Shown in pieces: positions 41,622-50,613 of a stretch of DNA of 64,000 nt. The notes beneath the pieces were generated by a model that was given only the letters and a program-made list of their open reading frames with translations, was not told the origin of the DNA and did no database searches. The translations under genes and the position numbers were made by a program. The DNA comes from JAXGXJ01 sp963816155 (GTDB taxonomy: Bacteria > Actinomycetota > Thermoleophilia > RBG-16-64-13): contig CAWFJE010000008.1 of assembly GCA_963816155.1 (NCBI GenBank), positions 6,758 through 70,757 of the forward strand. The letters run 5' to 3'. Within the stretch, counting starts at the first letter, position 1. Each line of letters opens with the position of its first letter.

Positions 41622-42608
41622 TCACTCCGAGGCGGACGTTGCCACCCGTGGCTTTCTCGCCAGGATGAGCTGTACATAGGTACTTTCGAGGTCGGCGATC
41701 TCGACGTCGATGAAGCCTGCCGCGGCCAGCCAGCCACGAAACTGCTCCTCGGTCCACACGCCGCCGTCGTCGGTGGCCTGCAGCATGTTGACCGCGAACA
41801 TGGCCGCACGCGGACTCCTGCCCCAGACAAGGTCCTGTATGGCCATGGTACCCCCCGGCGAGAGGAGGGCGAACACCTCCCGGGCCAGGCGTGCATTGGT
41901 GTCGGGGCCGTAGATGTGCGCCACATTGCCCAGATACGCCAGGTCGAAACGCCCCGGGGGCAGCTCCTGGGTGAAGTCTCCCGCCACGAGAGCGATCTCC
42001 GCGCCATCGTCACCCAGGAACTCGCGGGCGATCGGAATGACCGCTTCCTTGTCGAACAAGGTCGCACGAACGCCGCAGCGCGAGAACTGTCTGGCCACGT
42101 GACCTACCGCCCCACCGATGTCGATCATGCTCCGTACACGCCCGGCATACGTGAGACAACGTTCAACTATCTCTTCCACGACCTCGGGCTCCCTCTCCCC
42201 CATGGCCGACACCAGCGTCCGTACGTCCCGTCTGGCCGGATCCTTGGGAAGCGGATGCCCGGCGCGGATCACTTCAGGCAGTTCCAACCAGCCCCGGATA
42301 CGATTGGTGAGATGGAGAAGGCCGAAGCGCTCCATATCGGGGCCCTCGTCGACCAAGTGGGCCCGCCCAAGGACCGACAGCCGGTAGAGGATATCGCCGT
42401 CGACCGGTAGCCTGTCCACCACGCCCTCGACCACCAGGGCCTCGAGCACCATGCCGGTCGCCCGCGCGTCGGTCCCGGCGATGGCGGCCACATCCTCAGC
42501 AGAATGGACCCCGTCGCGGACCAGGGCATCGATGACGCCGGCCCTGATGGCCCCGGCGAGAAGCAACAGCCTCTCCACAGGGTGACGGTCCACAAGCGAC
42601 GCTCTCAT
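41622..42608 (-). CDS. SAM-dependent methyltransferase with N-terminal winged-helix (O-methyltransferase-like)
   Basis: 328 residues from ATG 42608 behind GGAGGAGG. The first 90 residues form the helical dimerisation/winged-helix domain seen in plant-type and antibiotic O-methyltransferases (VERLLLLAGAIRAGVIDALVRDGVHSAEDVA). The SAM motif is MIDIGGAVGHVARQFSRCG, with FDLAYLGNVAHIYGPDTNARL and LSPGGTMAIQDLVW. The substrate is unknown. The long open frame upstream of this start runs antisense through the next gene and was discarded. Confidence 0.87.
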   Translation of the reverse strand: MRASLVDRHPVERLLLLAGAIRAGVIDALVRDGVHSAEDVAAIAGTDARATGMVLEALVVEGVVDRLPVDGDILYRLSVLGRAHLVDEGPDMERFGLLHLTNRIRGWLELPEVIRAGHPLPKDPARRDVRTLVSAMGEREPEVVEEIVERCLTYAGRVRSMIDIGGAVGHVARQFSRCGVRATLFDKEAVIPIAREFLGDDGAEIALVAGDFTQELPPGRFDLAYLGNVAHIYGPDTNARLAREVFALLSPGGTMAIQDLVWGRSPRAAMFAVNMLQATDDGGVWTEEQFRGWLAAAGFIDVEIADLESTYVQLILARKPRVATSASE

Positions 42609-42690
42609 GCCTCCTCCAAGGCCGGACCCGACCGCCCCCCACTCGCGCGGCCCTCCGGCATAGTCACGCACGTTCCCACAACCCGACTGT

Positions 42691-42708
42691 CGCAGCTTAT
42701 CAGCTGCG
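42691..42708. promoter_or_regulatory. perfect inverted repeat in the divergent gap
   Basis: CGCAGCT-TATC-AGCTGCG, 7-bp arms with a 4-bp centre, sits between the methyltransferase and the divergent membrane-protein gene. It could be an operator for either gene or an RNA hairpin; no regulator gene adjoins. A TAGAAT just before the plus-strand gene is a possible -10. Confidence 0.45.
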
Positions 42709-42749
42709 GTCGATAGCTTTGTCGTTCCCCGGACACTAGAATGGCATGC

Positions 42750-43178
42750 ATGTGGGTGGCTGTACATGGTCTTACCGGCATGGCGTTGGGTGCATGGAGC
42801 CCCATAGGACTGGGGCTCACCGTCGTCGCCGCCGTCGTTCTCCACGTCCTCTTGGATCTGGTACCGCACTGGGACTACACCGGCCATCCCCGCTACGTGC
42901 TCTGGGCGGTGCTCGACGTGGGGGCGACCGCCGTCGCCTTCTTGGTGGTAGGTCTCACCGCGGAGGGCGGAGCTGCCATCGTGCTTGTGGGATTGGTGTC
43001 GGCCTTGCCCGACCTGGACGTCCTGGACGCGCTCTTTCCCGGCCGAGGACGGCGCCGCTGGTTCCCCAGCCACTGGTCGCGCTTCCCCCACGGGACCTCC
43101 TCTCCGGCGTTTGGCATCCCCTTGCAGGCGACCCTGGCCGTGGTGTCCCTGGTAGCGGTCTTTCTGGCTCCTGGGTGA
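42750..43178 (+). CDS. small membrane protein with His/Asp motifs (YdjM/DUF457-like)
   Basis: About 142 residues, three or four hydrophobic helices. Polar motifs VHGLTGMALG, HVLLDLVPHWDY, ALPDLDVLD and SHWSRFPHG resemble those of membrane-bound YdjM-type putative metal-dependent hydrolases. ATG 42741 is an alternative start, but a TAGAAT -10-like hexamer overlaps it, so a start at 42750 (MWVAVHG) from a leaderless message is more likely. Function unknown. Confidence 0.65.
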   Translation: MWVAVHGLTGMALGAWSPIGLGLTVVAAVVLHVLLDLVPHWDYTGHPRYVLWAVLDVGATAVAFLVVGLTAEGGAAIVLVGLVSALPDLDVLDALFPGRGRRRWFPSHWSRFPHGTSSPAFGIPLQATLAVVSLVAVFLAPG

Positions 43179-43334
43179 GCCGCCGACCCCTTGCTCCCGC
43201 GCAGACCGACCTATAGCGCAAACCCATGCGGCGTCCTATGATGCTTCCTAGAATGGCCTCTGTCCTCATCGTGGGAGAGGGGCGTGGTCAGTCGTAGCCC
43301 AGTGAGGCGAACGCACCGACAGCAGGAGAGGACC

Positions 43335-44696
43335 ATGCACCCGTACGCCGAGGAGATCGTAGCGCTCGTAGCGGCCAGAAACCCCGCCGAGCCCGAGTAT
43401 CATCAAGCCGTCGGCGAGGTCGTGGATTCCATTGCGACGGTCATGGACCATCACCCCGAGTACCGAGCGGCAAAGATCATCGAGCGCCTGGTGGAGCCCG
43501 AGCGAGTCATCATGTTCCGGGTGCCGTGGATGGACGACCAAGGGGAGATCCACATCAACCGTGGCTTCCGAGTGCAGATGAACTCAGCCATCGGACCCTA
43601 CAAGGGTGGCCTGCGCTTCCATCCCTCGGTCAACCTGGGCATCCTCAAGTTCCTGGCCTTCGAGCAGGTGTTCAAGAACTCCCTCACCACCCTACCCATG
43701 GGGGGCGGCAAGGGTGGCGCCGATTTCGACCCCAAGAGAAAGAGCGATGCCGAAGTCATGCGCTTCTGCCAGAGCTTCATGTGTGAACTGTTCCGACACA
43801 TCGGGCCCCACACAGACATCCCCGCGGGCGACATCGGTGTGGGTGGACGAGAGATCGGCTATCTCTACGGCATGTACAGGCGCCTCACAAACGAGTTCAC
43901 CGGTGTCCTCACTGGCAAGGGTTTGGGCTGGGGCGGATCTCTGGTCCGCCCCGAGGCCACCGGCTATGGGGTCGTCTATTTCGCGGCCGAGATGCTCGCC
44001 GGCCGAGGGGTCGCTCTCGAGGGCAAGCGGTGCCTGGTCTCGGGAAGCGGTAACGTGGCCCAATACGTCATCGAGAAGCTCCTGGAGCTGGGAGCCCTGC
44101 CCATGAGTGCCTCCGACTCGTCGGGCAGCATCTACGACGAGACCGGTATCGACGAGGAGAAGCTGGCCTTCCTCAAGGAACTCAAGAACATCCGCCGCGG
44201 ACGCATCGAAGAGTACGCCGAGCGTTTCTCCAGCGCCGAATTCACCCCTTCTGAGCCCTTGGCCGGACTCTCGGCGCAGTGGGACCGCCGAGCGGACTGC
44301 GCCTTTCCCTGCGCCACCCAGAACGAACTGAACGACTTGGACGCCGCCAACCTGGTGCGGAACGGCGTATGGTGCGTGGTCGAAGGCGCCAACATGCCCA
44401 CCACCGCGGCGGGGTTGGACCTCCTTCACGATGCCGGCGTCCTCTTCGCGCCGGGCAAGGCGGCCAATGCGGGCGGAGTGGCCACGTCCGGGCTCGAGAT
44501 GGCTCAGAACAGCATGCGCCTCCGCTGGCCGCGCGAGGAGGTCGACCACCGTCTGCGCCAGATCATGAAGGGCATCCACGAGGCCTGTGTGGGCGCGGCA
44601 GAGGCCGTCGGCTCGCCCGGCAACTATGTGAATGGGGCCAACATCGCCGGTTTCATCAAGGTGGCCGATGCGATGATGGACCAAGGGCTGGTGTAG
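43335..44696 (+). CDS. gdhA: NADP-type glutamate dehydrogenase
   Basis: 453 residues, the hexameric assimilatory type: VPWMDDQGEIHINRGFRVQMNSAIGPYKGGLRF, the active-site lysine in LPMGGGKGGADFDPK, PAGDIGVGGREIGYLYG, the nucleotide fold LVSGSGNVAQYV, and VVEGANMPTT. It fixes ammonia onto 2-oxoglutarate. ATG 43335 has GGAGAGG upstream. Downstream, after a strong hairpin, lies the receiver/PPDK_N gene in the same direction. Confidence 0.96.
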   Translation: MHPYAEEIVALVAARNPAEPEYHQAVGEVVDSIATVMDHHPEYRAAKIIERLVEPERVIMFRVPWMDDQGEIHINRGFRVQMNSAIGPYKGGLRFHPSVNLGILKFLAFEQVFKNSLTTLPMGGGKGGADFDPKRKSDAEVMRFCQSFMCELFRHIGPHTDIPAGDIGVGGREIGYLYGMYRRLTNEFTGVLTGKGLGWGGSLVRPEATGYGVVYFAAEMLAGRGVALEGKRCLVSGSGNVAQYVIEKLLELGALPMSASDSSGSIYDETGIDEEKLAFLKELKNIRRGRIEEYAERFSSAEFTPSEPLAGLSAQWDRRADCAFPCATQNELNDLDAANLVRNGVWCVVEGANMPTTAAGLDLLHDAGVLFAPGKAANAGGVATSGLEMAQNSMRLRWPREEVDHRLRQIMKGIHEACVGAAEAVGSPGNYVNGANIAGFIKVADAMMDQGLV

Positions 44697-44701
44697 ACCC
44701 G

Positions 44702-44724
44702 GGGCGGCGCCGCCGGCGCCGCCC
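44702..44724 (+). other. strong GC hairpin between gdhA and the receiver/PPDK_N gene
   Basis: A perfect 10-bp stem, GGGCGGCGCC paired with GGCGCCGCCC around a GCC loop, lies four bases after the gdhA stop. No T tract follows, so it may modulate mRNA stability or partial read-through into the next gene rather than terminate. Confidence 0.5.
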
Positions 44725-44741
44725 ACGTCGGGAGGAGAGTC

Positions 44742-47702
44742 TTGTCCGAACCCCCCACACCGCACAGACTGGAGTGGGATCGCCCCCCCGACTTCGGGCA
44801 CCTCATGGCCCGGAGGATAGAGAACGTCATCCTCGTCTCCAGCACGTATGACACCTTCATCCTGCAGGAAGACGGCCAACTGACGGCGCTCATCCTCAGC
44901 CAGTTCCTGGAACTCGACCTGCATCACACCACGGGCATCGTACACGTGTCCACCGGCGCCGAGGCCATCGAGTTGGCCAAGAGCGACACCCGCTTCGATC
45001 TCATCGTGAGCGCCGTCCAGGTCGGCGACATGGACGCAGTCGAACTCGCCCGGGCAGCGGCGGCACCGGATGTCGGCCTGCCCGTGGTGCTCCTAGCCTT
45101 CGACGGTGGCCAACTGGCCGAGTTCATGGCCGGACGGGATCTCTCGGCTCTGGAGCGGGTCTTCCTCTGGCAGGGCGATTCGCGCATCCTCCTCGCCATC
45201 ATCAAGTATATGGAGGACAAGCTGAACGCGCCCTACGACTGCGCGGTGGCCGGCGTGCAGGTGATCCTCCTCGTGGAGGACAACATTCGCTTCTACTCCT
45301 CGTTCCTACCCCTCATCTACTCCGAGATCATCCGCCACACTCAGACCCTCATCGGGGAGGGGGTGAACCTCGCGCACAAGATCCTGCGCATGCGTGCGCG
45401 GCCCAAGATCCTCCTCTGCGGGACCTTCGAGGAGGCCTGGGAACTCTTCCAGACCTATGAGGACAACGTGCTGGGCGTCATCTCCGACCTCGAGTTCCCC
45501 CAGGACGGTCAACTGGCTCCCGAGGCCGGTGTCGAGTTCGCGCGCCGCGTCAAACGGGTCTGGCCCGATATCCCCGTCATACTCCAGTCGGGCCATCCAG
45601 AGCGAAGGGACGTCGCCGATTCAGTCGACGCGCGCTTTCTCCTCAAGGACTCTCCCACCCTTCTCACCGACCTGCGCCGCTTCATCGTGGACGACTTCTG
45701 CTTCGGTGATTTCACCTTCCTCATGCCTGACGGCACGCAGGTGGGCCGAGCCCGGGATCTGCGCGAACTCATCGCGCTGCTGCATACGGTCCCCGGCGAG
45801 TCCATCACCTACCATGCGTCACGCAATCACTTCTCGCGTTGGCTGAAGGCGCGGACGGAGTTCCATCTGGCCCATCATCTTCGACCCCGAAAGCCTTCTG
45901 AGCACGGCACTCCCGAGGAAGAACGCCGCTATCTCATCGATCAGATCAGGATGTACCGCAGAGAACAGGCGCGCGCGTCCGTGGCCGATTTCGATGTATC
46001 CACCTTCGATGCCACGCGCAGCTTCGCCCGTATCGGCGAAGGCTCTCTGGGAGGTAAGGCGAGAGCCCTGGCCTTTGTGCGTCACCTTCTGCGCGACTTC
46101 GGGGTTGCCGAGGAGTTCCCCGGCGTCGAGGTGACCGTGCCTCCGGCCGTCGTGCTGTGCACGTCGGTGTTCGATGACTTCTTGGAGGACAACGGTCTGC
46201 GCGAGTTCGCTCTGGCCTCTCGAGACGACCACGCCATCGAGGAGCGCTTCCTCAGCGGCTCGTTCAGGGATGAGACCGTGGATAGCCTGGCCTCCTACCT
46301 GGAGTCGGTCGGCTACCCGCTCGCGGTGCGCTCTTCCAGCCTGCTGGAAGATTCCCAGTATCAACCCCTTGCGGGCGTCTATCAGACCTACATGGTGCCC
46401 AACGACCACCCCGACCCGGCAGTGCGCCTCGCGCAACTCACCAAGGCGGTGAAACGGGTACTGGCCTCGGCCTTCTTCACATCCGCCAAGAACTACTTCA
46501 AGTTCATCCCGTACCGCCCGGAAGAGGAAAAGATGGCGGTCATCGTGCAGCGCCTGGTGGGTCAGCCGCACGGCGACCGCTTCTACCCCGACCTGGGCGG
46601 AGTGGTGCGCTCCTACAATCTGTATCCCCTCTCCCCAGCCAGAGCGGAGGACGGTGTGGCGACGGTGGCCCTTGGGCTGGGGCGCACCGTGGTCGAGGGC
46701 GACCGCGCGCTTTCCTTCTCGCCTCACCACCCGCGGCATCCCTTCCAATTCTCCACGCCAGCCGAGATGCTGACCACTTCTCAGCGTGAGTTCGTAGCCG
46801 TGAGGTTGGGAGCGGCCGGAGAGGAAGCCGCAGAGGAGCGCTACCCCCTGCAGGCAGCGGAGGAGGACGGCACATTGGGCGTGCTGGCCTCCACCTATTC
46901 GCCCGAGAACGACGCCGTGTATGAGGGCATTTCGCGAAGCGGGGTACGCCTCGTCAGCTTCGCGCCCCTTCTGCATGGCCACACCTTCCCCCTGTCGCCC
47001 ATCCTGACCCGCCTGATGGAGTTAGGACGCTGGGGGATGAACACCGAGGTGGAGATCGAGTTCGCCGCGGATCTGTCGGGTCCGCCCGCGCGGCCGCGGG
47101 AGTTCGGCTTCCTGCAGATGCGGCCTCTCGCGCTCGCGCGCGAGGCCAACGACGTGAGGTTGAACGACGCGGACTCCGAAGCCGCCCTGTGCTTCTCCAC
47201 CAGTGTGATGGGACACGGCACGTTCGACAACATCTGCGACCTGGTGGCCGTGGACCGAGCGCGCTTCGAAAGGGCCAAGACGCGTGATGTCGCCGCCGAG
47301 ATAGCCCACTTCAACGCCACGCTCGCCTCCGAGGGTCGACCCTACATCCTCGTGGGGCTGGGCCGCTGGGGGTCCGCCGACCCCTGGCTCGGTATCCCCG
47401 TGACCTGGGAGCAGATATCAGGAGCCCGCGTGATGGTGGAGTGCGACTTCGAGGACATGGCGGTAACTCCCTCGCAAGGAAGCCACTTCTTCCAGAACCT
47501 GACTTCGTTCCGCGTGGGCTACTTCACGGTGAACGAGCAGGCTGGGCAGGGCGCTTTCGATTGGGCCTGGCTGGCCGCGCAGGCCGCCCGCGGGCAGGGG
47601 GAATACGTACGTCACTTCCGCTTCTCACAGCCGCTCGTGGCGAGAATCGACGCCCGGCAGCAGCGCGGGGCGATCTACAAGCCGAGCGGCGCGGAAAACT
47701 AG
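44742..47702 (+). CDS. two-receiver, PEP/pyruvate-binding (PPDK_N ATP-grasp) multidomain protein
   Basis: 986 residues starting at TTG behind GGGAGGAGAG. Residues about 24-160 look like a degenerate receiver domain (no acidic pocket, Ser in place of Asp). Residues about 168-320 are a second receiver that keeps the pocket: LLVEDN, ISDLEF, LQSGHP and LLKDS. From about 425 there is a PPDK_N ATP-grasp (GEGSLGGKARALAFVRHL, LAVRSSSLLEDSQYQPLAGVYQTYM, IVQRLVG, FGFLQMRPLAL). The phosphohistidine and PEP-binding domains of PEP synthase are absent; instead a C-terminal region holds MGHGTFDNICDLVAVD and LGRWGSADPWLGIPVTWEQI. It probably phosphorylates an unknown target under receiver control; function is unknown. 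Confidence 0.85.
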   Translation: MSEPPTPHRLEWDRPPDFGHLMARRIENVILVSSTYDTFILQEDGQLTALILSQFLELDLHHTTGIVHVSTGAEAIELAKSDTRFDLIVSAVQVGDMDAVELARAAAAPDVGLPVVLLAFDGGQLAEFMAGRDLSALERVFLWQGDSRILLAIIKYMEDKLNAPYDCAVAGVQVILLVEDNIRFYSSFLPLIYSEIIRHTQTLIGEGVNLAHKILRMRARPKILLCGTFEEAWELFQTYEDNVLGVISDLEFPQDGQLAPEAGVEFARRVKRVWPDIPVILQSGHPERRDVADSVDARFLLKDSPTLLTDLRRFIVDDFCFGDFTFLMPDGTQVGRARDLRELIALLHTVPGESITYHASRNHFSRWLKARTEFHLAHHLRPRKPSEHGTPEEERRYLIDQIRMYRREQARASVADFDVSTFDATRSFARIGEGSLGGKARALAFVRHLLRDFGVAEEFPGVEVTVPPAVVLCTSVFDDFLEDNGLREFALASRDDHAIEERFLSGSFRDETVDSLASYLESVGYPLAVRSSSLLEDSQYQPLAGVYQTYMVPNDHPDPAVRLAQLTKAVKRVLASAFFTSAKNYFKFIPYRPEEEKMAVIVQRLVGQPHGDRFYPDLGGVVRSYNLYPLSPARAEDGVATVALGLGRTVVEGDRALSFSPHHPRHPFQFSTPAEMLTTSQREFVAVRLGAAGEEAAEERYPLQAAEEDGTLGVLASTYSPENDAVYEGISRSGVRLVSFAPLLHGHTFPLSPILTRLMELGRWGMNTEVEIEFAADLSGPPARPREFGFLQMRPLALAREANDVRLNDADSEAALCFSTSVMGHGTFDNICDLVAVDRARFERAKTRDVAAEIAHFNATLASEGRPYILVGLGRWGSADPWLGIPVTWEQISGARVMVECDFEDMAVTPSQGSHFFQNLTSFRVGYFTVNEQAGQGAFDWAWLAAQAARGQGEYVRHFRFSQPLVARIDARQQRGAIYKPSGAEN

Positions 47703-47703
47703 C

Positions 47704-48951
47704 CTAGTCGGCGGCCCGCAGGGTGGCGTAGGGGTTCACAGCTCCGCCACCGCCGGGATGGATCTCGAAGTGCAGGTGGTCCGTGCCCGCGGCATTGCCC
47801 GTGTCTCCCACCCAGCCGATGAGCCGTCCGGCGCTCACCGACACTCCCGGGCTGATGCCCGAAGCGATTCCATCCAGGTGGGCGTAGTAGTAGCTGCTGC
47901 CATTGCTGCCCCGAAGCCAGATGGTGATACCTCCCAACCCACTGTCACGCGGGCTCGTGCGCGATACGGTCCCGCTCACGCAGGCCACCACCGGTGTCCC
48001 CTTGGGCGCCATGATATCGGTGCCTTTGTGGCTGCGGCCGCCGGAGCGCGGGGCGCCCCAGGTGTTGGCATAGCTGTGCGGACCGTCCACCGGGAACACG
48101 AAAGCCCCAGGCTGCGCGGAACTCGAGCCACCGGATTTGCGGCCGGAACTGGTGGTGGAGGTCTTCTTCTGCTCGGCCGCGGCCTTGGCTTTGGCCACCG
48201 CCGCGGCCGCGGCGGCTTTGCGCGCCGCTTCCGCTTCAGCGGCCTTGCGGGCGGCTTCCTTCAGGTCGGCCACCTGCTTCTTCAGGCGACGATACTCGAC
48301 TGCGGAGGCCTTCATCTGGTCGTTCATCTCCGCTTGAACAGCCTGCAGCTCGGCCACGGTGGCCGTTTGCTCCTCTTGCTTGACCAACAGGTCCGCCTGG
48401 CGGCCTTCGGCCTTGTCCAGGTGAGTGCTCACCTGATCGAAGAGCTCCTGGTCTTGGTCGGCGACCTTACCCAGCAGAGAGAGGCGCTCAAGGACCGAAC
48501 TGAAATCCCCCTCTCCGAACAGTATCTGCAGATACTCGGGCGTGGGCGATTGCCCATCTTTGTAGAGGTCGACCACTCGCTGCGCCAACTGAGCCTGGGC
48601 GATGCCCAAGTCCTTATTGGTGCGGTTGATGTCCTTCTTGGCGGAGCCGATAGCGTCCTCGATGGTGGCGAGGCGCGCCTCGGCGGCGCCGTACTTCTCG
48701 GCCAGCGCGTCGAACTGGGCCTGCAGTTTGCTCAGACGGGCCTGCGCCACCTCCAGCTCAGCCTGCTTGTCCGAGAGGGTGGAAGCCGATGCATCACCGC
48801 GGAACGAGGCTATGAGGATGAAGGCGAGCGCCGTCACGACTATAAGCGCGAGGAGAAGACCCGAGACGGTCCCCATCTTCGGAAGCCGTCGATCCTTCTG
48901 GCGGCTTCCCGCCTTTCTGCCTTCCGGTGTGCGGAAAGTGATCATGGCCAA
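47704..48951 (-). CDS. M23-family peptidoglycan peptidase with coiled coil (EnvC-like)
   Basis: 415 residues. One membrane anchor near the N-terminus (GLLLALIVVTALAFILIASF), then long coiled-coil segments (residues about 55-260, ending in an Ala/Lys-rich helix), then a LytM/M23 domain with zinc ligands in SHKGTDIMAP and DHLHFEIHPGG. The coiled coil resembles EnvC-type amidase activators, but the HxxxD and HxH residues are intact, so it may be catalytic. Its stop lies one base from the convergent receiver/PPDK_N stop. Confidence 0.9.
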   Translation of the reverse strand: MAMITFRTPEGRKAGSRQKDRRLPKMGTVSGLLLALIVVTALAFILIASFRGDASASTLSDKQAELEVAQARLSKLQAQFDALAEKYGAAEARLATIEDAIGSAKKDINRTNKDLGIAQAQLAQRVVDLYKDGQSPTPEYLQILFGEGDFSSVLERLSLLGKVADQDQELFDQVSTHLDKAEGRQADLLVKQEEQTATVAELQAVQAEMNDQMKASAVEYRRLKKQVADLKEAARKAAEAEAARKAAAAAAVAKAKAAAEQKKTSTTSSGRKSGGSSSAQPGAFVFPVDGPHSYANTWGAPRSGGRSHKGTDIMAPKGTPVVACVSGTVSRTSPRDSGLGGITIWLRGSNGSSYYYAHLDGIASGISPGVSVSAGRLIGWVGDTGNAAGTDHLHFEIHPGGGGAVNPYATLRAAD

Positions 48952-49018
48952 TCATTGTACCAAAGAGTCGCCACCACTCAGCCCATACCCCAGCTACACT
49001 CCTCGCCGGCGACGTTTG

Positions 49019-49825
49019 CTACAGACGGACCGGGATACCCTGGGCAGCCATGTATTCCTTGGCCTCCCGGATGCTGTATTCGGCATAGTGGAAGATGGAG
49101 GCGGCCAGGACGGCGTCCGCTTTGCCCTCGATGACCACATCGGCCAGGTGAGCGAGATTACCCGCTCCGCCGCTGGCGATGATGGGCACGTTCACGGCCT
49201 CCACCACGGCACGATTGAGTTCCAAATCGTAGCCGTCCTTGGTGCCGTCCTTGTCCATCGATGTGAGGAGGATCTCGCCCGCCCCCAAAGACACGACTCG
49301 CGCGGCCCACTCGACGGCATCCATGCCTGTGGGGATGCGGCCACCGTTGATGTAGGCCTCCCAGTGCAAAGCCGACGGGTCTTCTTCCCCGTCCAAGTCG
49401 CCGCTCCCACCAGGCGCTGAGCCCACACGCTTGGCGTCGATAGCCACCACCACGCACTGCGAGCCGAAGCGCCTGGCGCAGGTGGTGACGAGTGAGGGGT
49501 CGCGTATGGCGGCCGAATTGAGCGACACCTTGTCGGCCCCCGCTCCCAGCACGGCCCGCACATCGTCTTCGCTGCGGATGCCTCCGCCTATGGTGAAGGG
49601 GATGAACACCTGGTCGGCGCAACGTCGTACCAGATCGACGATGGTGTCGCGCTTCTCGTGTGAAGCCGTGATGTCCAGGAACACCAACTCGTCCGCTCCC
49701 TCGCGGTCGTAGTGAGCGGCCAGTTCCACAGGGTCGCCCGCGTCGCGGATGTCGACGAAGTTGGTCCCTTTGACCACTCGGCCGTCATGGACGTCCAAGC
49801 AGGGGATGATGCGTTTGAGCAGCAT
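49019..49825 (-). CDS. hisF: imidazole glycerol phosphate synthase, cyclase subunit
   Basis: A TIM barrel of 268 residues: LKRIIPCLDVHDGRVVKGTNF with the catalytic Asp, FTIGGGIRSEDDVRAVL, VVAIDAKRVGS, GEILLTSMDKDGTKDGYD (second Asp) and IASGGAGNLAHLADV. It uses ammonia from HisH to close the imidazole ring. A 15-residue acidic insert (PGGSGDLDGEEDPSA) after AKRVGS makes it slightly longer than usual. It overlaps hisA by one base. Confidence 0.96.
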   Translation of the reverse strand: MLLKRIIPCLDVHDGRVVKGTNFVDIRDAGDPVELAAHYDREGADELVFLDITASHEKRDTIVDLVRRCADQVFIPFTIGGGIRSEDDVRAVLGAGADKVSLNSAAIRDPSLVTTCARRFGSQCVVVAIDAKRVGSAPGGSGDLDGEEDPSALHWEAYINGGRIPTGMDAVEWAARVVSLGAGEILLTSMDKDGTKDGYDLELNRAVVEAVNVPIIASGGAGNLAHLADVVIEGKADAVLAASIFHYAEYSIREAKEYMAAQGIPVRL

Positions 49826-50613
49826 CAGAAGTCCTCCCCGGTCTCGTCGGCGCCCGAGCGGGTGCGCTTCTCCGCCTCCTGCAGTGGTGAATCAAGCACA
49901 GCGAGGGCCTCGCTCACGGTGAAGCGCCCCTCATACAGAGCCCTCCCCGCAATCACTCCCGTCACCCCCAACGGCTCCAGAGGTCTGAGAGCGCGTAGGT
50001 CATCCAAGCCGGTCACACCGCCGGAGGCGATGATCTGCAGGCTGCTGCCCTCCGCCAGATCGCGCACTCCGTCGAGATTGACGCTCTGCATCATGCCGTC
50101 GCGGCTGATATCGGTGTAGAGGATCTCACGTACCCCCATGGCCTCCAGCGCGCCGACCAGGTCCGACGCCCGCACCTCGCTCCGTTCCTGCCAGCCCTTG
50201 GTCTTCACGAAGCCCTCTTCGGCGTCCACAGCCACCACCAGGCGCTCCGGCCCCAAGATGGCGAGCGCGCGCTCGAGAAAGTCGCGGTCTTCGACGGCGC
50301 TGGTGCCGATGACGGCCCGAGCCACCGCGCTACCGGCCACCGTCTGCAGAGTATCCTCGGTCCGGATGCCGCCGCCCGTCTCGATGGGTATGGGCACCGC
50401 CTCAGCGATAGCACGTATAAGGGCGAAGTTGCGCGGTTCGCCATAGCGAGCCCCATCCAGATCGACCACGTGCAAGAAGCGGGCGCCTTCGCTCACCCAG
50501 TGCCGAGCCATGGCTACCGGGTCGTCTCCGAACACGGTCTCGTCGGCGAAGTCGCCCCGCCGCAGGCGAACGCACTTGCCTCCCTGGATATCGATGGCCG
50601 GGAAGAGTCTCAC
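49825..50613 (-). CDS. hisA: ProFAR isomerase
   Basis: 262 residues, TIM barrel with the half-repeat seen also in HisF: LFPAIDIQGGKCVRLRRGDF, PIETGGGIRTEDTLQ, VVAVDAEEGFVKTKGWQ, YTDISRDGMMQSVN and IIASGGVTGLDDLRAL. Isomerises ProFAR to PRFAR for HisHF. The start overlaps the hisH stop by four bases. Confidence 0.96.
   Translation of the reverse strand: MRLFPAIDIQGGKCVRLRRGDFADETVFGDDPVAMARHWVSEGARFLHVVDLDGARYGEPRNFALIRAIAEAVPIPIETGGGIRTEDTLQTVAGSAVARAVIGTSAVEDRDFLERALAILGPERLVVAVDAEEGFVKTKGWQERSEVRASDLVGALEAMGVREILYTDISRDGMMQSVNLDGVRDLAEGSSLQIIASGGVTGLDDLRALRPLEPLGVTGVIAGRALYEGRFTVSEALAVLDSPLQEAEKRTRSGADETGEDF

Noticed and set aside
40131..42410. Open frame of 759 codons on the plus strand
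   Set aside because: It runs antisense to FprA and the methyltransferase, both with full family motifs. The product is His/Gly/Pro-rich with no recognisable domain, a normal effect of high GC.
43692..44945. Open frame of 417 codons on the minus strand
   Set aside because: It is antisense to glutamate dehydrogenase and the start of the receiver/PPDK_N gene; no family features.
47758..49134. Open frame of 458 codons on the plus strand
   Set aside because: It is antisense to the M23 peptidase, whose membrane anchor, coiled coil and zinc site are clear.
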